Assembly: GCA_026686845.1 (NCBI GenBank)
Contig: JAIVEN010000015.1
Location: 23,851,501 to 23,915,500 of the forward strand
Length of the DNA stretch: 64,000 nt
Direction of reading: 5' to 3'
From: Adenanthera pavonina
Lineage: Eukaryota; Streptophyta; Magnoliopsida; Fabales; Fabaceae
Shown here: positions 23,272-35,129 of the stretch, piece after piece
Position numbering within the stretch: the stretch's first letter is position 1
How the letters are laid out: the number at the start of each line of letters is the position of its first letter
The notes under the pieces: generated by a model
What the model saw: the letters and a program-made list of their open reading frames with translations, nothing else
What the model was told of the DNA's origin: nothing
The model's database searches: none
Made by a program: the position numbers and the translations under genes

Positions 23272-24995
23272 TGTTAGCAAGGCTGACTTCCCAAGAGGGG
23301 GGTGAATTGGGAAGATTAAAAATTTTCTGCACAAGGTGAGGTAAGTGGAGATATCACAGTATAATGAAAATAATGCGTAAAACAGAGCAAGCTGAAAAGT
23401 GAAGATAGGGAGAAGAAAACTCAGTAATTTATCCTGGTTCGGTCTTTCCACTTGACCTACATCCAGTCCCCAAGACACCTCTTGAGATTTATCCACTATA
23501 CAGCAAGAATTTCAATGGGCTTCTTGCTAAGGCCACAGTACAACGAGTATGCTCTGTTTCTGAGCTCTCTCAAACTCTCCAAGCGCTTTCACTATGTGCT
23601 TCTCAATCCCCTTGTGAATACCCCTCACAAGTAAATCTATCTTCCAGATGAAGAGTAGATTGATTACAATGAAATAACTCTCTTGAAAAGAGTAGATATG
23701 AAAGTTTAAGTGTATATATAGAAGTTGAGAGGGTAAGATCTTTTGAGAAGAAGATTTAGCATAAATTCAGTGTATACAAGTTTGATTCGATACCCACAAC
23801 TTCAAATGATGTTGTATTTATAGATTTAGGTCTCAAATATCCGTTAGAGACTAAATCTATCCGTTGGGGAAGTTATCCAACGGTTACTCTGAAAAACTAT
23901 CCGTTTACCAACCGCATTTAATGTTTCTGACATACTGAAATTCGAATTTTGGTTGGTCAACAGACGAATTTCGAAGGAACCGAAGGTTAAAGCTTTCAAC
24001 GTTACAACACGAAGTTCGTCTGTTCATGAAGTGAAATTCGAATTTTGAAACTTATAAAACATTTTCACAATGTGACATACGAATTTTCAAGAAGAAAGAT
24101 TTTTGGTTAAGTATGAACAGTGTTTTCAATTTGCTACAGTGTCTTCAAAATTCGAATTTTGGTATCCAAAATTCGTCTGTCCATTGAACGTATAAAGAGA
24201 CACAGTAGTTTACTTTCTTCGAAATTTGAATTTTGAAAGGGTGACATTCGTCTGTCAGAGAGCAATTTTGAGACTTAACTCATTCTTGATCTCAGATGAA
24301 CTTTAACATAGTTTCAGACGAATTTCTTCTATTTTCTCAAGTTTTGTTTTGTCTGAAATTCGAATTTTGAAGACTCAAAGTTCGTCTGTTGTAAAGAAGC
24401 TTCTTTCAGACTTATATGAAAATTCGAGTGTTGGAATCTCGAAATTCGTCTGTCAGAGAGCATTTTTCAAGCTGAATATCTTTTGATTTCAGATGCACTT
24501 TGTCATGGTTTCAGACGAATTTCTTTGGTTTTCACAAACTTCATTTTACTTGAAATTCGAATTTTGGAAGTGTGAAGTTCGTCTGTCACCAGAAAGGCTT
24601 CTTTCAGACTAGATGAAAAATCGAATTTTGAACCACCAAAATTCGTCTGACAGAGAGCCATCTCTTCAGACTTAATCAGTTTTAGCTCGAAATTCGAATT
24701 TCAAAAGGCAAAGTTCGAATTTCTAACTTGACAGTTTAGTTTAAACTTTTAACCTTCGTCTGTTTGTGGGTGTTTTTCAAATATTCAAGGATTTAACATA
24801 AAATCAAAGTTTGAAAACATCTTTTCTTCAAATCAAAACCTTTTACCCAATCATAACAAAAACTAAAGATCCTACAAGAGATCTAACAGCAAATACTCAG
24901 AAAATCTTTACTTGGAACAGCTTTGATCTCCTTTGATATCTTCAATCCAAGATCTTGAGTGTTGGTTTAAAATCATCAAAACTCTTTCATCAACA
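23272..24995 (-). repeat. C 5' LTR
   Basis: 1,724 bp, near-identical to 13066-14790. Four of the seven substitutions between the pair fall at CpG positions. The TATA core lies on the minus strand at about 23816-23825. Confidence 0.96.
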
Positions 24996-26493
24996 AAAAT
25001 TTGAATTTTGGTGTGTTAATAGATGAATTTCATAGAGTCCGTAAGCTAAAGACTTTAACGTTGTAACTTAAAGTTTGTCTGCTCTAAAGCCAAGTTCAAA
25101 CTTTCATCTTTGACAAATGTTTTTATGTTGGAACATATGAATTTTCAAGTTTAAAGTTCTTCTGGTAAGTGTGAACAGTTGTTCTATATTGCTACAGTGC
25201 CCTCAAAGTTTGAATTTTGGTGCCCAAAATTTGTTTGTCAGTGGGCATCTCAATATGGTATAATAGTTCTTCTTTTCGAAATTCAAATTTTCAAATACTA
25301 AAGTTCGTCTGTTAGAGAGATCTCTTATCAGACCTAATTCAAAGTTCGAATTTCTGAATACTAAAATTCGTATGTCAGAAGACTATCATAACAATCTTGC
25401 AAACTATGTTTTCAAAGTTCGAATTTTCGAAGTCAAAGTTCAGCTGTCAAAGAACTAACTTAGAACTTTTTCTAAACTTTACTTTCAGATTAACTTTGCC
25501 ATATCTTCAGACGAATTTTTCATTTTTCATAATTTGTGCTTTATCCAAAATTTGAATTTTCAAGGATGAAATTCGTCTGCCAGAGGGACCTATTTTTTGA
25601 CTAACATATTTTCATTCCGAAGTTTGAATTTCAGATGTCAAAGTTTGAATTTTCAAAGTAACAAATCAAGTTTAATATTTCAAAGTTCGTTTGTTAGTGG
25701 GTATTTTTTAAATACTTCATGAATTATCGTAAAACCATATTTTTAAAACATTCTTTTGCAAGATCAAAGTCTTTTACTGATTTTAAATACAATAAGAAAT
25801 CCTATATCTAATCTTATACTTATTTTTCTTGGATTTCTTCACTTGAGATCTTTTGTACACCTTTGATATCTTCCTTCCAAGCTCTAGTTGGTTTGGAATC
25901 ATCAAAATACTTGATTTAACACCAAAGAGTTCCATGTAACAGCTATGAAAAGAATATTAAGATATCTAATTAGTATATCATACATGAGACTCTGGTATCC
26001 AAAGGGTAATAGAGAAGAGCTCATAGGATACATTGATGTTGACTTTGCTAGATTCAAAACTGATAGAAAGAGCACTAGTGGGATATGCCAATTTCTGGGA
26101 GGATCTCTGGTTTCATGGTTCAGTAAGAAACAAAATAGTGTAGCTCTCCCCACAATAGAAGCTGAATATATAGCTGCTAGAAGCTGCTATGTTCAAGTTC
26201 TTTTGATGAAATAGTAACTTGAAGATCTTGAGATTGAGATGATGGAAATACCAATAATATGTGATAATCAAAGTGCCATTAACATCACAAAAAATCTAGT
26301 CATGCATTAAGAGACAAAACACATTGAAGTTAGATAACACTTCATACAGGACCATGTTTTGAAAAGAGATATCATGTTAGAGTTTGTCCCTACTGAAGAT
26401 TAGATTGCAGATATATTGAACAAACCACTTCCAGAGGATAGATATTGCAAAACTAGAAGAGAATTGGGAATGGTAAATCCCAATGAACTGTAA

Positions 26494-27497
26494 GCAAGTC
26501 TCTAACTGAATCTATCTATTTTATGAAGTTAAGTTATTAAGATTTATACTGACTTAAGCTTTGAAGTATGTTTAAAGTGTTTTGCAGGTACTCCTCATGA
26601 GTTTATATGAAAGAAAAATCAATATAATGGAGTATCTCACAATTACTTAGTCAATATCTGCCAAAGGAAGATGGAAATTTGAATTTTTAGCTCTTATCTG
26701 TAAGTTCAATTATTTAAAATTCGCATTTTGGATGCTATTAGATGAATTTTCATGCTACATTATAGTTTTAAATGAGTTGGCATGCTTAAAAAGTTGAACT
26801 TAGGTGTTTAACAAACACATTTTAGTGCCTCACATGCTGTTCTAGTATTTCTAATTCATTCAAAATTTGTCTGTTGCCTGATGGAAATTCAAACTTTGAA
26901 TGTTGGTATGAGAGTTAACTATGTCCAAGTGTTCAACATACAAATTTTAACAGTTCAAAATTTGCATTTCAAAAATTTCCTTACAAAGTCTCAAAATTTG
27001 AATTTTGAATCCTAAAATTCGTCTGTTGAACATCTCTTACTCGTTTGCCTTCAGATAAAGAACTTAACATTCAAACTTTAAGAACATAACATTTGTTTAT
27101 TGAAGCATGTATTGATGTTAAGTCTCTGTTAGATGAATTTTAGGATTGAAATTTGTTCGTTGAAGTCATCCCTTGTATGATAAGTCTTTGACAGACAAAC
27201 TTCAAAGATGAAAATTTATTTGTCAGAGAGCTTCTCTAAGTTGAACAAGCAACGTAACTGCCCAAAATTCAAATTTTGACCCTCAAAATTTGTCTGTTGA
27301 GCGGTTACTTAAGCTAAACCATAGGATCACACTCTGAATAAATGCAACCTTATTCGTCTCTCTCTCAGAACTGTTCATCTCCTCTCTTAATTTCTCATCA
27401 ATTCCTTCAGTTAAACTTTATTTCCCACTGATTAAACTCTTACCCGAACCTTATAAACCCCTTTGTGAGCATCTCTTATCTCCAATCTATCATGAAA
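26494..27497 (+). promoter_or_regulatory. A pol-ORF3 spacer with decayed motif array and TATA
   Basis: Non-coding and alignable by eye to the C spacer. At 26690-27310 it carries degraded TTCGTCTG, ATTTGTCTGTTG and AAATTTGAATTT variants. TTATAAACCC at 27451-27460 sits upstream of the ORF3 ATG at 27498, mirroring C. Confidence 0.45.
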
Positions 27498-30400
27498 ATG
27501 GAAAGGGTTAAGAATGCTGATGTTGGAAAAGAACAGTCCAGACCAAAACGAGTGGTGAAATCTCAATATGGTTCCAAAGAAAGAGAAACCAACAAGAGAA
27601 AGGGGGAATCTAGCAAGGGAACTGTTGGAGATTGTGCTCTAGGTCAATCATTGTATTAAGAACATTGTATTTCATTATGAAAAAGAAGGTGTTTTTTCTT
27701 ATATTATTATATTGTTTACGTGTTTTTCTTTATAATAATATCCTTGAATAAATTATTTTATCCTAAATATCCCTAGTCAATCATCTTTGTGGGAATAATG
27801 ATGAATTAAGGCTAATATGATTTTGATTGATAATTATGTATGAAGATACAAATCAAAATCATAAGTTCCTGTTAGAGAATAGGCGCTGAATCGACCCGTT
27901 ATGAGATAGCTGCATGGATCAAGTCATAAGTATATCTCATATATAACCGTGTCACTAAGCCTTCAGACCTGAGATCATCATGGCTTCCTACATGGGGAAC
28001 ACTATACTTTGGCATAGTCAAAAGTCACCTTTAATCAGGAGATCATAAAGGCTATGATCGGGCATAGTGAAACTCGTGTGGAGGAAGATGAATGGTCAAG
28101 ATGGAATGTATCCCTCTAATTAATGGAGAGATATATCTGGGCCCCTCGATGAGTGAGACTGAGAAATGCATTGCCGTGTTCGAATGGAAGAGTTTCCATT
28201 TATTTTGTTAGTCCACTCGGAGATCGAGAAAGTGATGGTCAAGTAACATGAGGATGACGTTTCCATGCCTTATACTTGACCAATATATCATGAGACAAAA
28301 GGGATGTGATTGGGTTATATGATAGGGTACATCGGTCACCGATCTTATATGGTTTTGATAGTCATAATGTCTTGTTAGAGGCCACTTGTGACTTGTGGGT
28401 TTAATAGTGTTATTAGCCTACTGCCAACATCATATGAGCTAACAGGGTCGCACACAAGAATGAGCCAACTCGAGCTAGAATGAATTTAATGTTTAATTTG
28501 GGGTGATTGAATTATATATATATTATATATATATTTGATATATATATATATTATATATATATATTTGATATATATATTATAAAATTTGAAATATATATAT
28601 ATGTTTGATATATTATTTCAAAATATATATATATATATTGTTCCAATTAATTTAAATGAATTAGTTTTAAATTTAATTCTATATGATAGATTTAAATTTA
28701 AACTAATGTCATAATCTAAATTTAATTTAGATTGGATTATAAATTTGAATTTAAACTAATAATCTAAATTTGATTTATATGATAAATTAAATCTAGATTT
28801 GATTCTGGATATAGATTAAATAGTTAGTTTAAATTTAATCTATTAGATAGATTTAAATTCAAACTAATCTATTTAATTAATATTTGATTTAGTTTAAATT
28901 ATTGATTTAAATTAAACAAATACCAAATTCTATCTATATATTGATATAGACTAGGATACAGAATCAATACAATTTGAATCACCCTAAGAGAGAGCAGCTA
29001 TACACTCAGATAGAGAAACTGTATGCACGAATGACCAACAGTAAGGGCGTACGGACTTGTACGAATGTACACAAATAAAGGTGCTAGCATGCTGTTCGAG
29101 TTGGACTCACCGTTCACGTGGATACTGGTAGAGGGAGCTATCCAGTTGCGTTAGTTCCTGGGGTTTGACGAAGTGAAAAGAACACCAAGGGACGCACCGG
29201 AGGTAAATTCTTTTCTACATCTCAATCTAAACAACATTGACTGATCTATGGGAGGAAATTTCTTGATAGTTTTTCCACTGCGTGTGTGCTGAAATTCCCA
29301 ACAGGAACTCCATCTAAGAAGCAAAGATCAACTCCAAAAGTAGAATAAAAAAAGCCAATCCATGCTGCTGTCCCTTTATCCTCCATAGAGTTTGAGGAAC
29401 TGCAACTGACAACTGAACCTCTGTGCAACACTGCTCAAATCTTAGAAGAATATACCACGAAATTTGTGGCAAAGAAGGTAATAACCACCCATTGTACCAA
29501 TTTAGAAGATTTTCTCATTTCCAACAACTTTGATGCTGGGTTCTGGATGAGTAAATATAGAACTTTGTTAGAAATTAAGGAAAGGTATGATGATGAGGTA
29601 ATTAAGATGTGGTATGCTGCATTAACATACAACAACAAAAAGAGGAAATACCAAGTAACACTTAGATCTAGGACTCTATGGTTATCTGATGAGACCATTA
29701 ATGAAGTTCTGGAGATCCCTGGTCAAGAGGGATATAAAATTGACATCACTACCTCCAGATATATGGATGAGGATGAAGAAGCAGATGAGGAAGGATAAGA
29801 GTTCCTAAACTACAAAGAAAGCACAGTCCTAAATACTCTCTTCAGAAGATGTGAGAATAAGCCTCCTCTAAAGCTTGTGAAGTCCTCTGATTTAAGTGTA
29901 CAAGCTAGAATCCTTCACTACATAGTGTTAAGGATCATCTTCAACAAAAGAGAAAGCTTTAATTTGATTACAACGACTGAGGCTCACGTGATGACTACCC
30001 TGATACAAGGGAAACTGTTAAATTTAGGTCATATCATCTTCCAAAGAATGATCAAGGCAAGGGATCAAAGAAAAGATTGCACCTTGCCTTATGCCTCCAT
30101 CATTGCCAAAATGCTCTAGTATGCTAAGATTCAATAGAGGAAAAAGGGAAAAGGGAAGCCCATCGAGGTATTCAAAGAGGAGTTGATGAGGATGGGGATA
30201 GAAAGAAAGAAAGGAAGGAAGGTGGATTGGGAAAGGAATAGGCAAATCTGAAGATATGTTCTATGAAGAAGGACAGTTATAGCAACAAGAGGGAACTTTT
30301 GAGGCCTTTCCAAACATCCAGCCTTCACCACAACCAATTCAACCTGTTTCTCTTCCACCTCAGCCCACTCAACCACCTCAATCCTCTACTCCGTCCACCT

Positions 30401-31326
30401 GGGCCAAACTAACCACAATCACTGAGTTATGTGATAACTTATCCTCATTAATGTTGAGCATTAGAGGGGAACAGAATGCCAAGTTTGCTTACTTGCAAGA
30501 TCAAATCACTTACTTGTCCAAGAATCTGAAGGTGATTGCTAATGCTTATAAAGACATCAGAAACCATATACCTAGCACATCAGCACCACCTCAACCTGGA
30601 CCCTTTGGACCCACTAAGTCTGTCTCTCCTGAACCTCCAAGCCCTTTTGAATTAGAATCCCCTGAGCCTACTAATGTTGTTACTGAGGCTACTGGTGCTA
30701 TTGCTACTCCATAAGCCTCAAGCAATGAAACAAGCCTTAGTCTACCTTTGGACTATACCATGGAGGAAGAGGCCACTCAGGAAGAAGGCTTTCATGGGCA
30801 TGTGATGGAGGACATTGCTTAATAATCAATTCCATCATCTCAAGAGTCTAAGCAAATGGAGAAACTAGTTGTAGCTATCACCTCTAAACTAATCATCTAA
30901 GCTGCCCTAAATTAGGAGAGAGGTATCATGCCTTATATGGATATCGTTACCATTGCACATGATGTAATAGTAAAAGCTCAAAAGAAAAGGTTCGATGAAA
31001 TGTTTCCTCCACCCATTCCTCAACCTCCATCCCTTGGATATGGTCTGTTAGTGGAAGAAAGAGCCAGACTAGCCAACCTTCAAAGGAAAGTTTAGGAAAT
31101 AGTCTCAGATGTTGAAGAGGATCTTCCTAGGATACCTCCATCAGTGCCATTCATTCCTGTCCCTCTTCAAGCTATTCCCATGTCACAGATCCCTCCTCCC
31201 TTTATGCATGCTCCAACCCCTAATGATGCCAAGAAAGGGGAGAAGAAAGACAAGCAAACCAGGAAGTATAAAGCTGGGCATTTTGGCAAAACTTATGGCA
31301 AGAGGTCAAAGCCCAAGAAGAAGTGA
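27498..31326 (+). pseudogene. A ORF3 (PF20167-like), split by solo LTR I
   Basis: Blocks at 27498-27622 and 29309-31326. It starts MERVKNADVGKE with the SRPKRVVKSQYGSKE motif shared with C ORF3. After the insertion it resumes with TPSKKQR and runs through the conserved FLISNNFDA, ERYDDEV, LRSRTLWLSDETINEVLEIPG, LHYIVLRIIFNKRE and GHIIFQRMIKARDQRK blocks. Past a Pro/Ser-rich middle it ends in a basic GKTYGKRSKPKKK tail. Several stops and frameshifts are present (for example 29796, 30117, 30712, 30820, 31093). The co-linear match shows that this gene is an inherited part of the lineage and not a one-off capture by C. Confidence 0.85.
27623..29303 (+). mobile_element. I: solo LTR of a second LTR family inside A ORF3
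   Basis: 1,681 bp, TGTTGGAGATTGTGC...ATTCCCAACA, flanked by GGAAC (27618-27622 and 29304-29308). The 6-bp ends TGTTGG/CCAACA are inverted. The same left end recurs at 63890 (J), which confirms the family boundary. The middle (28508-28640) is a run of TATATATA blocks alternating with TTTGA, followed by AT-rich sequence to about 28920. No coding sequence, PBS or PPT. The orientation is taken from the CCAACA-type 3' end and is tentative. A copia-type LTR is likely but not proven. Confidence 0.75.
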
Positions 31327-31622
31327 CATGCTAGAGATCCTTAGGGCTGTGTAATTCTGTATCTTATGTAACATCTTTTGTACCTACATGTTAATATTGC
31401 AATGCTATGTACTTATGTTGACTCTCTGTACTGAATTTTAATTGAATCACTGTAATATGTTTTTCATATTTCCCTTTTTAATCTCCTATATTCTCAGCTC
31501 TAAAACATGTGTTATATTTATCCTTGAATTTTAATGCATATGTTGAGGAGGAGATGTTAGAAGCAAATCAAAGTACTAATCTAGTTTGCAAGTTCTTTTA
31601 TCATCATCAAAAAGGGGGAGAA
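31327..31622 (+). other. A 3' untranslated stretch and polypurine tract
   Basis: Non-coding between the ORF3 stop and the 3' LTR. AAAAAGGGGGAGAA at 31609-31622 abuts the LTR. The GCATATGTTGAGG phrase upstream is shared with H and C. Confidence 0.85.
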
Positions 31623-33131
31623 TGTTGAATCAAGTGTTTTAATGATTCTAAACAACTAGAGTTTGGAAGGAGAATATCAAAGGAGTGTAAGAGCATAGAA
31701 GTGAAGAAATCCAATGAAAAAAGTGTGAAGATTTAGTTGTTAGGATTTCTCACAATGTACACGGGGTAAAAGGCTTTGATTTTTACTTATTTATGTTCCC
31801 ACAGCATTTAAACAAGTGCCTATATTAACATATGTTAGATTTGGAAAACATTTACTAACAGATGAACTTTGGAATTAATTCTTGTGTGTTTTTCTATAAA
31901 ATGCGAACTTTGCTTCATGAAATTTGAAGTTCAGAATTATCATCTCTGACAAACAAATTTCAAGTATTAAAATTTGAATTTTGAGTTAAGTATAGTTAGT
32001 AAAATGTGCAAAATTCGTCTGAAGTCTGATCAAAATTTGAATGATATTCAAGTGCATAAAAAGTTTAGAGTTATTCTCTTTGATAGATGAATTTTGGATT
32101 TCAAAATTTGAATTTTGAAATAAGAACTTGTGAGTCTTGTTAGAGTATGTCTTTGACATATGAACTTTGAAATACAAAATTCAAATTTCATAGAGCAGAA
32201 CTTTTGTGCCATATTAAGCTAGCCCCTAACAGATGAATTTTGACTTCTAAAATTTGAATTTCGAGGGTGTTGCAAAAACATAAGACAATTGTTCATACTC
32301 AATAGATGCACTTATAATTTGAAAATTCGTATGTTTCAACATGGGATATATTTGACAAATTTAAAATTTGAATTTCACTCTTAAACAGACGAAATTTGGA
32401 AGTTCAATGTTGAAGTCTTTAGCTTATAGTCTCTAAAAAATTCATCTATTGACACCTAAATTTCGAATTGCAGTGTGTCAAATGCATTAAATGCGGTTGG
32501 TGAATGGTTAGTTTTGTAGAGTAACCATTGGTTAACGTCTTTAATGGTTAAATCTTGTGTCTAATGACTAGTTTAGTCACAAATCTATAAATAGAACTTC
32601 ATTTGAATTTCTGAAAAAGAATTTTATGCTGTACATACTGAAACATTGCTTAATTCATTAGTCAAAACCTTTCTTACTCTCTCACTTCATTTATTGCACT
32701 TCAACTGTCATATTTACTCTAATTTAGAGTGTGTTCTTTTTGTGTAAAATCTTTTCTTTATCTGGAAGAAGGATTTCTTGTGAGGGGATTCATAAGGAAA
32801 TTTGGAAAATACTTTGTAAAAGTATAGAATGTAGAATCTGAGTGTTCTTAAGACAAAACACAAGGTTGTATTGGGGCATTGCAAGGAATCCATTGAATTC
32901 TTGCAGATTATGGAAAATATAAAATAGTAGCTTGGGAATTGTACATAGGCCAAGTGGATCAGACCGAACTAGAAAAATTTGCTTCTCCTTTCTTCCTTTA
33001 CCTGGCATTTACCTTCATTGTCCTTGCACTCTGTTTTTTACAAACTCTTACTATCACTACAATATCACATTTTTGCAAAAAAATTTTAAACTTCTCAATT
33101 CACCCCTATTGGGAAGCCTGCAATTCTAACA
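31623..33131 (+). repeat. A 3' LTR
   Basis: 1,509 bp. The pair with 3756-5280 is clearly diverged (my visual impression is near 10%), with many CG to TG/CA changes in the motif array. TATA-like CTATAAATAG lies at about 32584. Confidence 0.92.
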
Positions 33132-33136
33132 TAAAT

Positions 33137-34194
33137 CGATGGAAAAAGAAGTGAAATGGTCATTTTATGTATTGGGGTATTAAGAAAAATGAATTTACAA
33201 TATGGTCACTGTAAGAAAAATTATTTGTAGTTTGGTCCCTAAAAATATTTGCATATAGGTTCTTGCAAAAAATTTATTTTCAATTTAGTCCCTCTGGGTG
33301 CAATTTTCAAGTTTCACAAATTTCATGTCAAAATGGATCTCATAATATACTAGACCTAATGAGATAGAGTATTGAATCTAAAACGATTAATTTGGAAAGA
33401 AATAGACTACAAAAAATAGTACAATTATGCAGAAAAAAATAAAAAGTATTGTGACCTCCACAAAGATAGAAAAAGTAAAAAGAAAAGTATGTGGGCCTAT
33501 ATTAATACTATTTTGGACAGGGTATTGAATTAAATATTGATCCTAATATAGTTTAATCATATATCCATAAAGTAACAAAATACTGCAAATTAAAGTAATT
33601 TTAAAAGTCCAAGTAAAAAGTAATCAGTATAGGATATATCAAGACCAAGGAAAATATGGAATATTTTGGAAACTTTTTCCTCTCTCTTAGGCATGATTTT
33701 CAGCATGTGAATATTTAATTAATTTTCATGAATCCTCTTGAATTTTCTTGAAGAACACTTGTCAAAAAAGTGTGAAACTTTTGAAGAAAAATATCCCCCT
33801 TGCCTCCCTTTGGTATGGACGTTAGTATGCATAAAAGTGGAAGGGAGTGTAGCAAAAACACTCCAAGAAAGAAAGGGTAAGACGTGAGAAAGAAGATGAG
33901 AAAGAAAGAAAAGAAGAAAGCAAGCTATTTCAAGGTACATTCTATCTTTTGATTTTTAAGGTTTTCTACTCTAGATTTTGGGTAGTTTGGCAAGGGTTGG
34001 TTAAGTCTTTCTCTCCTCCTCTAGAAGCTTGATTTTCGGCCATGTATGAGGGAAGGGAAAGGGAGTGTTTTCATACATGAGATTTGAAAGAAAACATGAG
34101 AAATTGCAAGAGAAACAACTTTGAGTAAGTTTAGAAGCAAGTGCATGACAATATACCTCCTTCTCTTTTAGCCTTGTTTTCAGCTAGTCTAGAT
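33137..34194 (-). repeat. F, second piece
   Basis: LTR sequence lying between elements A and G, on the minus strand. No gene. It includes a purine-rich tract (about 33840-33925) that is the reverse of the pyrimidine tract in D and E. Parallel wording (GTCCCTAAA...ATTTTC...TAGTCCCTCT) is found in N at about 50505-50580. Confidence 0.8.
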
Positions 34195-35129
34195 TGTTGA
34201 ATCAGAAGTTTTGATTATTCCAAACAACTAGAGATCGAAAGGAGAATATCAAAAGAGTATGAATGAAGAAAGTGAAGAAATCTAGTGAAGAATAAGTGAA
34301 TATTTAGTTTCAAGGATTTTTCACTATGAACACTAGGTAAAAGGCTTTGAAAATTACATATTTAAAGTTACCACTATTGAATCAAATGTTTTTGATGATT
34401 CCAAATAATTGGAGCTTGGAAGGAAGATATCAAAGGTGTATAAAAGATCTCAAGTGAAGAAATCCAAGAAAAATGAGTACAAGATTAGTCTATAGGATTT
34501 CTCACTGTATTCACATGAGTAAAAGGCTTTGATCTTTCACCCAAATATTTTTAAAATATATTTTTCAACAATCCTATGTTAACTTATGATATATTTGAAA
34601 AATACTCACTAATAGACGAATTTTGTACTATTAACTTTGAAGGATGAAATTTGAACTTAAAAAGATGTTGCCTTTGATAGACAAATTTCACACTGTAAAA
34701 ATTTGAATTTTGAGTGAAGCACAACTTGTGAAAAATGAAAAATTCATCTGAAGATATGTCAAAGTTCATCTGAAAGTGAAGTTTAAAAAGAGTTCCAAGT
34801 CAGTCCTCTGATAGACAAACTTTAGTTTTGAAAATTTGAACTTTGGAGAAAGAATGTGTAAGTTTGTGCAGGTATACCTCTGACAAACAAACTTTGATCT
34901 TCAGAAATTCAAATTTTGGAATAAGTCAGATAAGAGGTCTCTCTGACAGACGAACTTTGGTTTTTGAAAATTTGAATTTCAAAAAGAAGAGCTCTTGTAC
35001 CGTAATGCACTGTAGCAATATGGAACAATTGTTCACACTCTTCAGAAGAACTTTAACCTTGAAAATTCGTATGTTCCAACAAGGAAATATTTGTCAAAAA
35101 TGAAAATATGAATTTTGCCTTTGAACAGA

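Larger units (their letters stand above)
13066..24995 (-). mobile_element. C: young, nearly intact Sirevirus-like copia element
   Basis: 11,930 bp, transcribed on the minus strand: 5' LTR 23272-24995, PBS, gag, pol, spacer, ORF3, PPT, 3' LTR 13066-14790. AAAAT is duplicated at 13061-13065 and 24996-25000. By eye the LTRs differ at seven substitutions plus one G-run indel over about 1,724 bp (about 0.4%). That corresponds to roughly 0.15 million years under the commonly assumed 1.3e-8 substitutions per site per year. Two stop codons, in gag (23004-23006) and in RNase H (18553-18555), break otherwise open frames. It is the innermost and youngest layer of its branch of the nest. Confidence 0.96.
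12397..25921 (-). mobile_element. B: copia solo LTR inside A pol, itself split by C
   Basis: 1,590 bp in two pieces (12397-13065 and 25001-25921). Starts TGTTAGATATGCTGGC and ends TTGATTTAACA. CCAAA is duplicated at 12392-12396 and 25922-25926. The left end read in reverse matches copia LTR 3' ends (CACCCCC...GAAGCCAGCA...TAACA), so it lies on the minus strand. It is related to the LTRs of C but clearly diverged and not the same copy. No internal region survives. Confidence 0.88.
9838..26493 (+). pseudogene. pol: A pol (PR-INT-RT-RNaseH), split by solo LTR B
   Basis: Blocks at 9838-12396 and 25927-26493. The protease motif is degraded (WYMDSV in place of the DSG/DSA motif). The integrase zinc finger (HRRLAH) is readable but has lost its frame, while the integrase core with RSDHGGEFEN and NGVVER is open at 10446-11348. 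Reverse transcriptase keeps YVDDIIFGA at about 12016-12042. RNase H resumes after the insertion with TDRKSTSG and IEAEYIAA and ends at VNPNEL followed by TAA. The two halves join at CCAAA, the duplication made by B, so the original codons are fully accounted for. Stops and frameshifts at about 10290, 10377, 11347, 11733 and later make it inactive. Confidence 0.92.
3756..33131 (+). mobile_element. A: decayed full-length Sirevirus-like copia element, interrupted three times
   Basis: The element carries two LTRs (3756-5280, 31623-33131), an initiator-Met-type PBS, gag, pol, a third ORF and a PPT, in that order. TAAAT is duplicated at 3751-3755 and 33132-33136. After removal of nested insertions D, B (with C inside) and I, together with their duplications, it measures 11,471 bp, close to the 11,930 bp of intact element C. 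Many stops and frameshifts and clearly diverged LTRs show that it is old and non-autonomous. Gag with two CCHC knuckles, the copia domain order and an ORF after pol support Sirevirus-like status. Confidence 0.92.

Noticed and set aside
12397..25921. B and C as one element, or B as a full element with C as its interior
   Set aside because: C has its own complete LTR pair and AAAAT duplication inside B, and the two B pieces rejoin into one LTR flanked by CCAAA.
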